Source of the DNA: Planctomycetota bacterium
Lineage (GTDB): Bacteria; Planctomycetota; Phycisphaerae; Phycisphaerales; SM1A02
Assembly: GCA_027295365.1 (NCBI GenBank)
Contig: JAPULD010000432.1
Location: 1-31,695, forward strand
Length of the DNA: 31,695 nucleotides
Reading direction: 5' to 3'
The position numbers and the translations under genes were made by a program. The notes beneath the pieces are model-generated. The model saw only the letters and a program-made list of their open reading frames with translations, searched no databases and was not told where the DNA came from. The first letter of the stretch is position 1. Each line of letters opens with the position of its first letter. Positions 17,070-26,008 of this stretch are shown here, one piece after another.

Positions 17070-18880
17070 CGGATTATGACAATTATAGTGTCTGTTCGAT
17101 GCACACTTTGCATTGAATAGCCGTCAAAACCCCAAGCAACACTGGCTTACACACATGCAAGAAAATGATATGAATGTGACATCAGACACATTAAAAGAAT
17201 TCATCTGTAAAGACATTTATAAGTCTGCAATTTTCAAAGGCCAATGGGGAATTGGTAAAACATTTTACTGGCACAAATTCGTTAGGGATAATATGGATGT
17301 ATTAAAAGATAGCTTTCAAGCCTATTCATATGTTTCCGTTTTTGGTGCTTCTACTATTTCAGATATCAAAACTAGTATTTTCAATAACTATAAACCCACT
17401 GATAACAAATCTCGATATCGCCATATCGATAAGCTAAAACCACACATTAAAATTCTAAAATCTTTAAATTTGCCTTACTTAGATTCTACAGACTTTATAT
17501 CTGACTACCTTGAAAACAATTTGTTTAAAAATATGTTGATATGTTTTGATGACCTAGAAAGAAAAGAAGAGGATATTTCCATGTCTTCATTACTGGGATT
17601 AATAACACACCTCAAAGAGGAAAAAGGTTGTAAAATCATACTCATACATAATGATGAAGGATTAGATGAAATTAATCTAAATAAATTCAATGAGTATCGA
17701 GACAAGGTTTTTGATCTCGAACTTTCGTATATGCCTTCAATTGATTCAAATCTGTCAATCATCTGGCCAAAAGGGATTGACCATAGTACTCGTGAAGTTT
17801 TTCAATTACTTAATTTGAATAACATCCGAATCATGCAACGCGTAAAGTGGGCCCAAGAATACTTTTATGAATTCATCAGTAATAATTACACCCACCTCAA
17901 TAATGCTTTTATGCTAAAATGCACTAAGATGGCAATAATTTACCATGCTTATGGAAAGAAATACAAACTAGCAGAATTAACAAAAGAAAATACACTAGCT
18001 CGACTGCTCTCTACCTATAAAAATGGCCCCACCGATGAGAACGAAGATGGATCACTTGATATCCTGAAAATCTTAGAATATAGGGCAGAAGACCAAGATA
18101 TCATCATTGCAAACTATCTAACCAATGGATACGTCAATTTTCTCGATTACAAAGAGCTGCTAGACGCAGCAGAAACTGCATATCAAAAAGGTAACGTTGA
18201 GGGGAAATATTGGGATACATGGAAAAAATATAGTGACAATTTCGCCATAAAGCAGGATGAATTTATTTCACAACTTCAAGAATTCATAAAGACACATGCT
18301 AAAGACCTATCACTCTATCATGTTTCTGAATCAATTAAATTTCTTTCTGATATGTCACCAGAGATTGACTTAGATAAATTACTTGATGATTCAATTGAAA
18401 AATATGTGTCTGAAAATGAAGAGATCCGTGAACGAGATCTCACGCATCCAAATATGCCTAGAGAATTGATCGATCGTATTTTGGAGAAGGCTGGTGCCAA
18501 GGGAAAAAAATACACGCTTTTAGAAATTTTCAAATCCCTTGCTGGCAGCAATAGTTGGACCCCAGAAGAAGTAAATCGCCTAGGCCATTTTGAAGCTAGT
18601 GATTTTGTTAACTGGCTGACAAATGAAAACGATGGCCAAGTAATCCAATTAGTTAGAAATTTCAAGAATCGATTTCATGGCGACAATGAAATTGAAATAT
18701 CAGTCCTTGAAAAACTAAACCACGCTCTTGAAATAATGAAAAATAGAAGTGCCTTAGACAAAGACAGAGTTGAAAAACTAATTAATTAACCCACTCGAAA
18801 TTCAAGATCTATTACTATTTATCTCAAGCCTTTCTAGATTAGACAATTGGAAATATTTGCATTCAATAATGTAAATGGCG
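17070..18880. other. AT-rich island, likely horizontally acquired
   Basis: Base composition changes abruptly from G+C-rich to strongly A+T-rich near 17070 and back near 18880. The only gene inside is the KAP-like NTPase, with A/T-ending codons throughout, unlike all neighbours. No integrase, transposase or long flanking repeat is visible. The right-hand non-coding tail (18790-18880) is also AT-rich, so the transferred segment is larger than the gene. Confidence 0.75.
17155..18789 (+). CDS. KAP-like P-loop NTPase, possible anti-phage or stress gene
   Basis: A cytoplasmic-looking protein of 544 residues from the ATG at 17155 (558 if the TTG at 17113 is used; neither has a clear ribosome site). 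Walker A is GQWGIGKT (residues 29-36) and Walker B is LICFDDLER (128-136), followed by a sensor-like ILIHN strand. YSYVSVFGASTISDIKTSIF between them is typical of KAP-type STAND-related NTPases. The C-terminal ~350 residues are helical, without a known effector motif that I can recognise. No membrane segments are seen, unlike classic KAP proteins. Codon use is A/T-rich and foreign to the chromosome. Lone KAP NTPases on such islands often belong to defence or stress systems, but that is inference here. Confidence 0.82.
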   Translation: MQENDMNVTSDTLKEFICKDIYKSAIFKGQWGIGKTFYWHKFVRDNMDVLKDSFQAYSYVSVFGASTISDIKTSIFNNYKPTDNKSRYRHIDKLKPHIKILKSLNLPYLDSTDFISDYLENNLFKNMLICFDDLERKEEDISMSSLLGLITHLKEEKGCKIILIHNDEGLDEINLNKFNEYRDKVFDLELSYMPSIDSNLSIIWPKGIDHSTREVFQLLNLNNIRIMQRVKWAQEYFYEFISNNYTHLNNAFMLKCTKMAIIYHAYGKKYKLAELTKENTLARLLSTYKNGPTDENEDGSLDILKILEYRAEDQDIIIANYLTNGYVNFLDYKELLDAAETAYQKGNVEGKYWDTWKKYSDNFAIKQDEFISQLQEFIKTHAKDLSLYHVSESIKFLSDMSPEIDLDKLLDDSIEKYVSENEEIRERDLTHPNMPRELIDRILEKAGAKGKKYTLLEIFKSLAGSNSWTPEEVNRLGHFEASDFVNWLTNENDGQVIQLVRNFKNRFHGDNEIEISVLEKLNHALEIMKNRSALDKDRVEKLIN

Positions 18881-18934
18881 AGGCGATGCACCCTAGAGCT
18901 TTTTCCATGCTCTTGAGTGATCGTCCCCTCCCCC

Positions 18935-19279
18935 TTAGCGCCCGGCTCGGTATTGGTCCAGCTTCGACACCGCTTCCGTCTCCCCCTTCTCCGTCAGCGC
19001 GGCGGTCAGCTTGAAATACATCGTCGTCCGGTAGCCTTCCCAATCGAATCCCTTGCGGCTGCGCTTCAGCGTGCGCTCGAAGATCGCCTCGTGCTCACGT
19101 TCGATCGTCTCCATCAGCAGTTCGCGATGGTCCTGAAACACTTGGGAGCCTTCCAACTCGTTGAGGAGTTTGATCCTCGTCTCCTCGCTGTCGGCAATGC
19201 CATACGCCAAGGTGTTCAGGAAAATGCCCAGGCCTATAAAAGCCATCACAACAATAAACAGAATGATCGCGCGTCTCAT
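18935..19279 (-). CDS. small single-pass membrane protein, unknown function
   Basis: 114 residues from the ATG at 19279, which has AAGGAG about 8 bases upstream (the frame is open to 19306). One strong N-terminal hydrophobic helix (residues ~3-25: RAIILFIVVMAFIGLGIF) acts as a membrane anchor or uncleaved signal. The rest is a charged helical domain with EEHE-like patterns and a basic RTLKRSRKGFDW segment. I do not recognise it. Base composition is back to the chromosomal norm right after the AT-rich island. Confidence 0.72.
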   Translation of the reverse strand: MRRAIILFIVVMAFIGLGIFLNTLAYGIADSEETRIKLLNELEGSQVFQDHRELLMETIEREHEAIFERTLKRSRKGFDWEGYRTTMYFKLTAALTEKGETEAVSKLDQYRAGR

Positions 19280-19593
19280 GAGGTGCTCCTTATCATGGTT
19301 CCCCACGCCTTGAAAGCTCCAGAGAATCCGGGGGTTCCCGGAGTTCCGGGGGTGGATTCCGGGGGCGGGGAGAAAGCTTGTTTCCCGCGGCAGAAATGTG
19401 TTCGCCTATGCGACTGATTCAAATTTAAGGTATGCCGACAAAGTTGTCATGTCGGAAATCGATCGCCATCCGACATGCAGAGTTTGTTGGGAATTCACCC
19501 AAGAGGATCACTCAACGGACCCGAAGAGGTCACTCTTGATCGGTTAGACCCGGCGAGTTTGACTGCTTGTCTCGATGGGTTGGATCCATCAAC
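19280..19593. other. intergenic region between small membrane protein and metalloprotease
   Basis: 314 bases with no credible gene. It holds the promoter side of the minus-strand gene ending at 18935, a G-rich repeat block (19330-19370), and the downstream side of the protease gene. A loose direct repeat, AAGAGG followed by TCACTC, occurs twice near 19501-19535. No clear terminator was seen. Confidence 0.5.
19330..19370 (+). repeat. G-rich repeat block, second copy
   Basis: G-runs at 19330-19334, 19348-19352, 19361-19365 and 19367-19370, with the same TTCCGGGGG and GGATTCCGGGGG units seen at 15003-15064. Loops are longer here (13, 8 and 1 bases), so quadruplex folding is less certain. It lies 50 bases upstream of the start of the minus-strand gene at 19279. 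Confidence 0.6.
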
Positions 19594-22476
19594 TCATCCC
19601 CAATTCGCCAGCAGTGTCAGCAGGTCGTTGACATCGACGACCCCGTTGCCGTCGATGTCGGCGGGGCAGGGGGCCGGGCAGGGTCCCCAGTCGGCCAACA
19701 GCGTGAGGAGATCCGGCACGTTCACGACTCCGTCGTCATCCACGTCGCCGGGGATTGAATCGTACAACGCGATCGCAGTGTGGGTTTGCGTCATGGTCAC
19801 GTTCAGTGCGACCTGTCCAATCGGTTGCAGCGATCCGTTGAGTTTCCATCGCTTGAATGCAATAGATTTGTGCGTGACCGGGGCGGTAAGCGTGACGACT
19901 TCGTTGTATTTGTAGATCCGGGTGAAAGTCGCGGTGCCGTCCCCGTCGAGGAGTTGATCCGAGATCCCGACGGTGATGGCGGCTCCGGGCGCGAGGGACT
20001 TGACGTTCAATCGCTGGAAGATGCCCCGATCGGCGAACACACCCGCAATGGTGGCGGCGTTGACCCCGCCGGTGACGAGATACTCGCTGAACATCATCGC
20101 CTCGGCGTTGTCGGCGAAGGTCGGATTGTTGGGGACCAGAAAATGGCTGTCGAGCACGCGGGTGTCGGTGATGGTCTTGCCCAGGGTCTGGAAGAGTTGC
20201 CACAGCGCACCGGACCAGATCTCACCGTCCGTATGGATCTGGTTGACCATCGCGGCGGGATAGATCTTGTTCTTGTTGATTTGGCGCAGTCCCATGGGGG
20301 GGGCATCCCATTCCGCGAAGAAGGCGGGATTGAAGCCGCTGGACAGGTTCTGGGCGTTGAAGTTGCTGCAGGCCCAGTAGTCGCCAAAGCCCTCGCCGAT
20401 GGCGCCGGTCTCGTCACCGAAGCCGAAGCCGCCGGCTCCGCTGAATGCCCCGACGTTCTGATTGTCCTGCATGGAGTGGCCGTACTCGTGCAGGATGACG
20501 TCCGCGTCCTCGCCGTCGTCCACGCCACCGTCGCCGAAGAACAGCGAACCGGTTCCGGAGCCGTCGGGGCAGTAGAAGGAGTTGTCCTCGGAGATGGCGT
20601 GCGGATCGACCTGGATGGACCGGTTGTTGATGTTGGCGAATCCCAGCGACTGGATGTAGATCTGGTTCTGGGTGATGTGGTGGTAGCACATGACGCCCTC
20701 GAACGCGTCGCAGTCGCGGAGGTAGGGGAAGATCGACGTCCGTGAAGTGGGCGGGGTGAAGGCGATGGGTGTGTCGCCGGTGCAGTTGGGGGGAATGGCC
20801 AGGGAGGCGATCGAAACGTAATCTCCGACCAGCACCCAGGGCTGCCCCGCCGCGGGCGTGTTCAGCCTCTGAAGCGTGACGTTCGTGTACCCCCCGCACG
20901 GTGTAGCGCTGTTCGCGTCGTTGTTGTCGGCGAGCGTGCCGTCGTTCAGCGTGGTGACCGGATTGGGGTCGAAGAGTTTGGTGGTGTCGGCTTCGATAAG
21001 TACGTTGAACGTGCCCCAGGAGGGATAGAGCCCGTCCACGTCCCCCGTGATGAGCGTGTCCAGGCCCACGGACAGGTACACGACCTTGTTCGTGTCCGGC
21101 TCGGTGTACGTGAAACCGAAGATGCCACTGTTGGAACACAGCACGGAGTCGTCCCAATCGTTGCCGCCGAACGACCAGAGAGGCCCCGGCAGGTCGACGA
21201 GCCCGACGGGATTGTAGATCGTGTCGCACGCGTGCTCGGCGATCCCCTGGGGGAAGACGATGTTCCACCAGAACTCAACGGAGTTGACGTGGACGAAGAA
21301 CACATCCCAATAGCCCGTACCCCCTGGACCCTTGACTGGAAAGTTGTACGAGTCCCAGGTGAAGAGATCCCAGTCGTAGGTGATCGTGTACTGGTAACAG
21401 GGCAGCAACTGGATCCCCGCCCCGTAGATGTCCTCCAGTTGAAAGCCGAATTCGTCGGAGCCGAAACTGCTCACCCCCATGTCGATGATGACGTCGTATT
21501 GATCGTCTGGTGAACCGGCTTCAGTCACGATGGTTTCACCGACCAGCCCGACGATTTCCCACTGTCGATCACACGGCCCGAGGACACCGGCCGGGATCAG
21601 GGTCGGGGCCCGACGCTCGCTCGGGGCGGTGCCGAGCCGGATCATCCTCGGGGGAGTCTTTTTCGTCGCGCGGGCGACCGATCGCCTGGTGGGCGGATCC
21701 ATCTTGATCGGATCTTCATTCTTGACGCGCCGGCGCACTTCGAGCAGTTCACCATTCTCGGCATCCACGGCGTATTCCCAGGGGAGGACGGTCTCGCCCC
21801 ATTGATACGAGAGCAGATACACCAATCGACCCGCGCTCTTCGGATAAATCGCCAATGAAGGCGTCGCCCAGACCACGTCACCCAAAGGGGGATCTTCATC
21901 CATCGCGATTCCGATGGCTTTCATCGGCGTGATCTTCGGGGTCAGGCTCACGTCCTGCACCGGCCAGACCGTGGCGGAACTGTGGATGATCCTCCCTTCG
22001 GCATCGACGAGAACCTGGATCTTCCCATCGACGACTTGAAGGTTTCGATATCGCTGGATGAACGTGACACGCACGCCCTGTTTCAGGGTCTTCGACTCGA
22101 CATGATGAATCGTGCTGTGCTTGCGCTGCAGCCCGAAGAGCACCTTGTGTTCCTCAAGAAAGGCTTTCGCCGCCCCCTTGGAATCGCCGGGATAGACCTT
22201 CGACTTGCCGCCAAAGATCGTGCGTGGCAGCAACGTCTTCTCATCCCGGGTGATCTTCCAATTCCCCTCACCAGCGGCGCGAAACTTCTGCTCGGCAACG
22301 CGCATGTCTTTCTGATCCGGTTTCGGGATCGGCGTTTCGTTCGGTGGATCCGGAACAGTTGGGCGAGTCTGTGCCTGGCCCGTTCCGACGAGCAGTCCAA
22401 GGGACATGAATGAGGTGACCACAATGACTCCAGTCAAACGCTGAAGTCGTGCACGATTGGAATCAGATCTCTTCAT
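19594..22476 (-). CDS. secreted M36 (fungalysin-like) metalloprotease with C-terminal dockerin-like anchor
   Basis: A 960-residue protein from the ATG at 22476 (an AAGGGGTGGG stretch precedes it). In order: a signal peptide ending near GTGQAQ; a fungalysin/thermolysin-type propeptide (residues ~40-190, KAFLEEHKVLFGL, FIQRYRNLQVVDGKIQV); a beta-rich insert of roughly 300 residues rich in Trp, Asp and Gly; then the zinc site H-E-Y-G-H at 663-667 with the third ligand in EGFGDYW (Glu695). The last 55 residues hold two 12-residue calcium loops (DVDDDGVVNVPD and DIDGNGVVDVND), each followed by LLTLLA(D/N)WG and joined by CPAPCPAD. This 'GC-type' dockerin-like end is frequent in Phycisphaerae. It should degrade extracellular protein and be cell-surface or complex attached. 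Confidence 0.9.
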   Translation of the reverse strand: MKRSDSNRARLQRLTGVIVVTSFMSLGLLVGTGQAQTRPTVPDPPNETPIPKPDQKDMRVAEQKFRAAGEGNWKITRDEKTLLPRTIFGGKSKVYPGDSKGAAKAFLEEHKVLFGLQRKHSTIHHVESKTLKQGVRVTFIQRYRNLQVVDGKIQVLVDAEGRIIHSSATVWPVQDVSLTPKITPMKAIGIAMDEDPPLGDVVWATPSLAIYPKSAGRLVYLLSYQWGETVLPWEYAVDAENGELLEVRRRVKNEDPIKMDPPTRRSVARATKKTPPRMIRLGTAPSERRAPTLIPAGVLGPCDRQWEIVGLVGETIVTEAGSPDDQYDVIIDMGVSSFGSDEFGFQLEDIYGAGIQLLPCYQYTITYDWDLFTWDSYNFPVKGPGGTGYWDVFFVHVNSVEFWWNIVFPQGIAEHACDTIYNPVGLVDLPGPLWSFGGNDWDDSVLCSNSGIFGFTYTEPDTNKVVYLSVGLDTLITGDVDGLYPSWGTFNVLIEADTTKLFDPNPVTTLNDGTLADNNDANSATPCGGYTNVTLQRLNTPAAGQPWVLVGDYVSIASLAIPPNCTGDTPIAFTPPTSRTSIFPYLRDCDAFEGVMCYHHITQNQIYIQSLGFANINNRSIQVDPHAISEDNSFYCPDGSGTGSLFFGDGGVDDGEDADVILHEYGHSMQDNQNVGAFSGAGGFGFGDETGAIGEGFGDYWACSNFNAQNLSSGFNPAFFAEWDAPPMGLRQINKNKIYPAAMVNQIHTDGEIWSGALWQLFQTLGKTITDTRVLDSHFLVPNNPTFADNAEAMMFSEYLVTGGVNAATIAGVFADRGIFQRLNVKSLAPGAAITVGISDQLLDGDGTATFTRIYKYNEVVTLTAPVTHKSIAFKRWKLNGSLQPIGQVALNVTMTQTHTAIALYDSIPGDVDDDGVVNVPDLLTLLADWGPCPAPCPADIDGNGVVDVNDLLTLLANWG

Positions 22477-22833
22477 AGGCCCACCCCTTTCTTTCGGATG
22501 CTTCTCTGAACCGGAGAGGCACACTGACTGAGGAACACCCGGAACGATGCTTTAAACATACACACAACCGGGTCGAGAAATAGAAGTAATTGACTTTTTT
22601 TGCCGGGAGAAGTGGGTGTTCACCACACTGAGCAATGGGTTGATCGACCTTTTTCCGAACCGGGCTGACCCGATGGCCTCAGACTGCCCATCGCTCCAAT
22701 TAGTCGGCAAGGTCAGCAGATAATAACGTTGACGACGCAAAGCAAAGAACGCGGAGGCGATGGATCAGCGCATCGACCGGAAGACCTCCACGAACCATAT
22801 GTCATTCGTACTTCATTCCCAATCCCTATCCCC
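22477..22833. other. intergenic region upstream of the metalloprotease
   Basis: 357 bases without a credible gene; the only open frames are short and lack family features. It should contain the protease promoter on the minus strand. A run of seven T (plus strand) occurs near 22594. No terminator or RNA gene was recognised. Confidence 0.5.
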
Positions 22834-24264
22834 TTACAATTCCCCGATCTTCATCACCACGATCGTCTGGTCGTCGCTGGGGCGGACGCCCGCTTCGTGC
22901 TCCTTCAGCGAGTTGGTAATGTGGCTGATCACGCAGTCGGGTTCACCGGTGCATTCGGTCAGTGATTGTTCGATGCCCTTGACATCGAACATCTTTCCCT
23001 GGGGGGACAACGCCTCGGTGATCCCATCGGTATAGAACACGACGCTGTCGCCCGGTTTCAGTTGCACCGTCGCATCTTCGTAGATGACATCGCGTAACAC
23101 ACCCAGGGGAACGCCCCCCACCTCTTCCAGCCTCGTCAGGATGGGAGGTTCGCCATTGCCTTGAGGGGCAGGGGTCATGTGAACAAGGGGCGGATGACCC
23201 GCCCTGGCATAGACGAGTTTCCGGGTGCCGGGGCAGTAGTGGGTGAGGATCGCTGTGACGAAGGTGCCGTCGAATCCCTTGTCCACGAGGTGCCGGTTGG
23301 CGAAGGCAAGCACCTCGCCCGGCCCCTCCAGATCATCGGGCGCGGCATAGAGAATCGCGTTGAGCATCGCCACCACCGTCGCGGCGGCCGGTCCATGACC
23401 CGCGGCATCCGCCACCAAAAGAGCCCAGGGGCCATCGGCGTCGAACGTCGTGCGATCGTCGGAGCGAATCCGCGGCACGAGGTCATACATGTCGCCCCCC
23501 GCGGTGTCGAAGGTTTCATAGTGCGCGCCGAGCCTGACGCCCGGAATGTCGGGCAGCTCGCGAGGCAGCAGCGCCTTCTGGATCCTCGCGATCTGGTTCA
23601 TCTCGTGGCGAATCACCGCGTTGGCCTCGCGAAGCTGCTTGAGGGCCATCTTGTTGCGCACCGTGGTGCCCACGAGGTTGGAACGCAGGATCGAATCCTC
23701 AAGATCTTTTTCGGTGTAGCCCTTCGCCTCTTCGCGGAGCATGATCGCCCAGTTGATGGGTTCGCCCTGCTCGAAGAGCGGGACCGCGATCAATGACCCA
23801 TACTTTGAAATCGCATTGCCCAGGACCGGGTCGTTCTTGAGGTAGACATGATGCACGATCTCGGGATACGCCTGGCGGATCAGCTCGCCGATGAAACCGC
23901 CTTCGTGGGTCGGCAGCTGGTCCCATGTCGCCCAGGGATCGGCATCGGCCATATGTTCCACCTCATCATCGACCAGCAGACGCGTGATCTTGTATTGCCC
24001 CGGCTGCAGGCCTCGCGTGGAGATCGAGATGAACCCACGTGGTCCTTCCAGTTTCCTTAAACCCTCGGAGAAGTCGCGCAGCACTTCGGAAGGCTCTTCG
24101 GCGCGACTGATTGCACCGACCATCTCCATCAGGATGGGAATGTTGGGATTGTTCGATGTGTTGACGCAGGACATACCCTGGAAGACTTCATCACGATGCG
24201 AGCCGCTCTTCGCCGCACTCGTAACCGGAGCCTGAACGTTTCCTTGCCCTTCGTGAACCGTCAT
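22834..24264 (-). CDS. GAF-domain PP2C-type serine phosphatase (RsbU/SpoIIE-like)
   Basis: 476 residues from the ATG at 24264 (the open frame reaches a TTG at 24282). The N-terminal half is a GAF-like sensor (LMEMVGAISRAEEPSEVLRDF to about VPLFEQGEPINWAIML), then a linker helix with NQIARIQKALLPRELPDIPG, the usual entry to the phosphatase. The SpoIIE-type catalytic core keeps its metal-binding acids: TAGGDMYDL, VADAAGHGPAAA, FYTDGITEA and SDDQTIVVMK. Such enzymes dephosphorylate anti-sigma-factor antagonists and so control a stress or developmental sigma factor; no partner kinase or STAS protein is in the window. It starts 57 bases after the Nramp-like gene on the same strand, so they may share a transcript. 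Confidence 0.92.
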   Translation of the reverse strand: MTVHEGQGNVQAPVTSAAKSGSHRDEVFQGMSCVNTSNNPNIPILMEMVGAISRAEEPSEVLRDFSEGLRKLEGPRGFISISTRGLQPGQYKITRLLVDDEVEHMADADPWATWDQLPTHEGGFIGELIRQAYPEIVHHVYLKNDPVLGNAISKYGSLIAVPLFEQGEPINWAIMLREEAKGYTEKDLEDSILRSNLVGTTVRNKMALKQLREANAVIRHEMNQIARIQKALLPRELPDIPGVRLGAHYETFDTAGGDMYDLVPRIRSDDRTTFDADGPWALLVADAAGHGPAAATVVAMLNAILYAAPDDLEGPGEVLAFANRHLVDKGFDGTFVTAILTHYCPGTRKLVYARAGHPPLVHMTPAPQGNGEPPILTRLEEVGGVPLGVLRDVIYEDATVQLKPGDSVVFYTDGITEALSPQGKMFDVKGIEQSLTECTGEPDCVISHITNSLKEHEAGVRPSDDQTIVVMKIGEL

Positions 24265-24321
24265 GCCCTCATCATAGCCCAAAGGTAGAGCAGAACTGCA
24301 CTCGAAATACCCCCGGATACA

Positions 24322-25593
24322 TCAAATCATCCCCCGCAACTTCCGATAGCCCGCCCAGGCGAAGAAACCGAGGATCAGCAGGAAAACGAATGTGGTTGAC
24401 AAGCGATTCCGATGCTTCACGCCTATCCAGGAGGTCTTGGAATTCATGATGAGCAACCCCAGGGCAAGCAGGGGGATGAAGAAGGCTCCCGTCACGACAT
24501 AGTTGCGCTGCACCTGCTCGAAGGAATAGCGAACCTGTATGAGCGGCACGATCGCCATCACGATCAGAAACCCGCGGTAGGACCAGCCGCGCGTATCGAC
24601 GGGATTGTCGGATCGCTTCGCGTCCTCTGAAACAGACACCTCTTTCGGCGTGCGCACCGACAAACGCCAGAGATCCGCGAACAGGTAGGGCACCGCCTGC
24701 CAGACACCCAGCAGACTGCTGAAGACCGCGGCCCAGGCCCCGATGAGAAACACCCAGCGTCCCGCGGGTCCGATCGCGGTTTCAAGTTGATTGGCCAGGG
24801 CGATGATGAAGCCCACGCCCTTGCCACTTGCGTCGGTGCCCGAGGCGATGATGACCATGGCCAGGCCAAACAACGCGGTCATGATGTACCCCAAAGCGAG
24901 ATCAAGGCGGCAGAGTTTTAGCGATTGGGTTGAGGTGCGGCCTTCCTCGCGGATCCAGTAGCCATAGCAAAGGATGGTGACGGTTCCCCCGATTCCGCCC
25001 AGCAGCCCGATCGTCCAGGTGAGTCCTTCGCCCTGCAGGTCGGGGATGGTGGGGGTGAAGAGCCCTTTGAGCACGCCGGTCACATCTGGTTTGAGCAGGA
25101 CCGCCGTGATGATGACAGTGATGAACATGATGAAGATGCAGACGCTCATGCATCGCTGGAAGACCTTGAAGCCGCCCCACCAGGCGATGGCGACGCCGAT
25201 CAGGCTTTGGGCGAGTGCGTAGACGAGTTTGCCATTGGCATCGTCGAAGATCGGCGCAATGGCCTGCATGGTCACGCCGCACGCACTCATGATGGCCGCG
25301 GCGGTGACGTAGCTCCAGAACAGGAAATACGCGCCGAAGATGATGCGGAAGGGCCAGCCGAAGTGTTCAACCGCGCCTTCCAGCAGCGTGCTCCCCGTGG
25401 CAAGTTGCCAGCGGGTCAGACCCTCGGTGAGAACGAACTTGAAGAACGCCCCGACGAACACCACCCAGAGGATCGCCAGCCCCAGCTTGCTTCCCGCCAG
25501 GCCTGCCCCGGCCAGATCGCCCGCCCCGACCCCGGTCGCGGCGATGAGCAACCCGGGACCGATGAGCGTAAAGATGGAAAAACGTGATTTCAT
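24322..25593 (-). CDS. Nramp-family metal transporter homologue, divergent
   Basis: 423 residues from the ATG at 25593, with about 11 membrane helices filling nearly the whole length. The first helix starts with the family-like GPGLLIAA, but the DPGN metal-binding motif of classic Nramp proteins is replaced by G-A-G-D (GVGAGDLAGA). In the helix that should carry the M-P-H motif the sequence reads GGTVTILCYGYW. The overall order of helices and the loops (WGGFKVFQR, WQAVPYLFADLW) still suggest Nramp ancestry. It may move a different ion, such as magnesium, or another substrate. It is followed after 57 bases by the phosphatase gene. Confidence 0.82.
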   Translation of the reverse strand: MKSRFSIFTLIGPGLLIAATGVGAGDLAGAGLAGSKLGLAILWVVFVGAFFKFVLTEGLTRWQLATGSTLLEGAVEHFGWPFRIIFGAYFLFWSYVTAAAIMSACGVTMQAIAPIFDDANGKLVYALAQSLIGVAIAWWGGFKVFQRCMSVCIFIMFITVIITAVLLKPDVTGVLKGLFTPTIPDLQGEGLTWTIGLLGGIGGTVTILCYGYWIREEGRTSTQSLKLCRLDLALGYIMTALFGLAMVIIASGTDASGKGVGFIIALANQLETAIGPAGRWVFLIGAWAAVFSSLLGVWQAVPYLFADLWRLSVRTPKEVSVSEDAKRSDNPVDTRGWSYRGFLIVMAIVPLIQVRYSFEQVQRNYVVTGAFFIPLLALGLLIMNSKTSWIGVKHRNRLSTTFVFLLILGFFAWAGYRKLRGMI

Positions 25594-26008
25594 ATCTCGG
25601 GAGGGTAGCACACTGCTCTCAAGGGTGGCCGTGGTACGTGCTGCACTTCCCACTGGCTTGTGAGTTTACTTCTGCTTGACGTCGTAACGAGCCGCGACTT
25701 TGAGGGTGCGATTCATCTCAGCACGCGTGTTGCACGTCAAACGCAACATGACGGGGCAACAAGGAATGTTGCCTCGCCCACCCTTGGGTACAGTGCCATT
25801 GGATCGGTAAAATCCAGGCCACTCGAATCGGAAGAAGATCGTACGGTGTGGTTAATCAATAAAATGATACGAATTTGCATGAAGAGCCAAGGTCTGCGTC
25901 TCACGTTTCATCTCGAAATGATTCGCGAGATCGAAGCTCTTCTCGAACCCACCCCATCCTCGACCGAGGATGGCTCGAACCCCTGAATCGCTTTTTCCAG
26001 GAGCACTC
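25594..26008. other. intergenic region with paired hairpins
   Basis: 415 bases between divergent genes. A 108-codon frame exists on the plus strand (from a TTG at 25660) but has no recognisable family or start signal and overlaps a structured repeat, so I do not call it a gene. The notable content is the two-hairpin element at 25728-25773. The ribosome site AGGAG for the plus-strand hydrolase lies at the right end. Confidence 0.5.
25728..25773. repeat. two adjacent hairpins sharing one arm sequence
   Basis: The arms TGTTGC (25728-25733) and GCAACA (25743-25748) form one hairpin. GGCAACA (25755-25761) and TGTTGCC (25767-25773) form the next, with a 5-base AGGAA loop. The same six-base arm is used four times in alternating orientation, like a REP-type paired palindrome. 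There is no T-tract, so it is not a simple terminator. Confidence 0.6.

Noticed and set aside
17098..18891. CGATGCAC at 17098-17105 and 18884-18891, and TTTGCATT(G/C)AAT at 17107 and 18856, flanking the AT-rich island
   Set aside because: Possible attachment-site repeats, but 8-base matches between two ~200-base flanks are expected by chance, and there is no integrase or tRNA end.
25660..25986. 108-codon plus-strand frame in the spacer before the first hydrolase
   Set aside because: TTG start without a ribosome site, it spans a paired-hairpin repeat, and the translation shows no recognisable domain.
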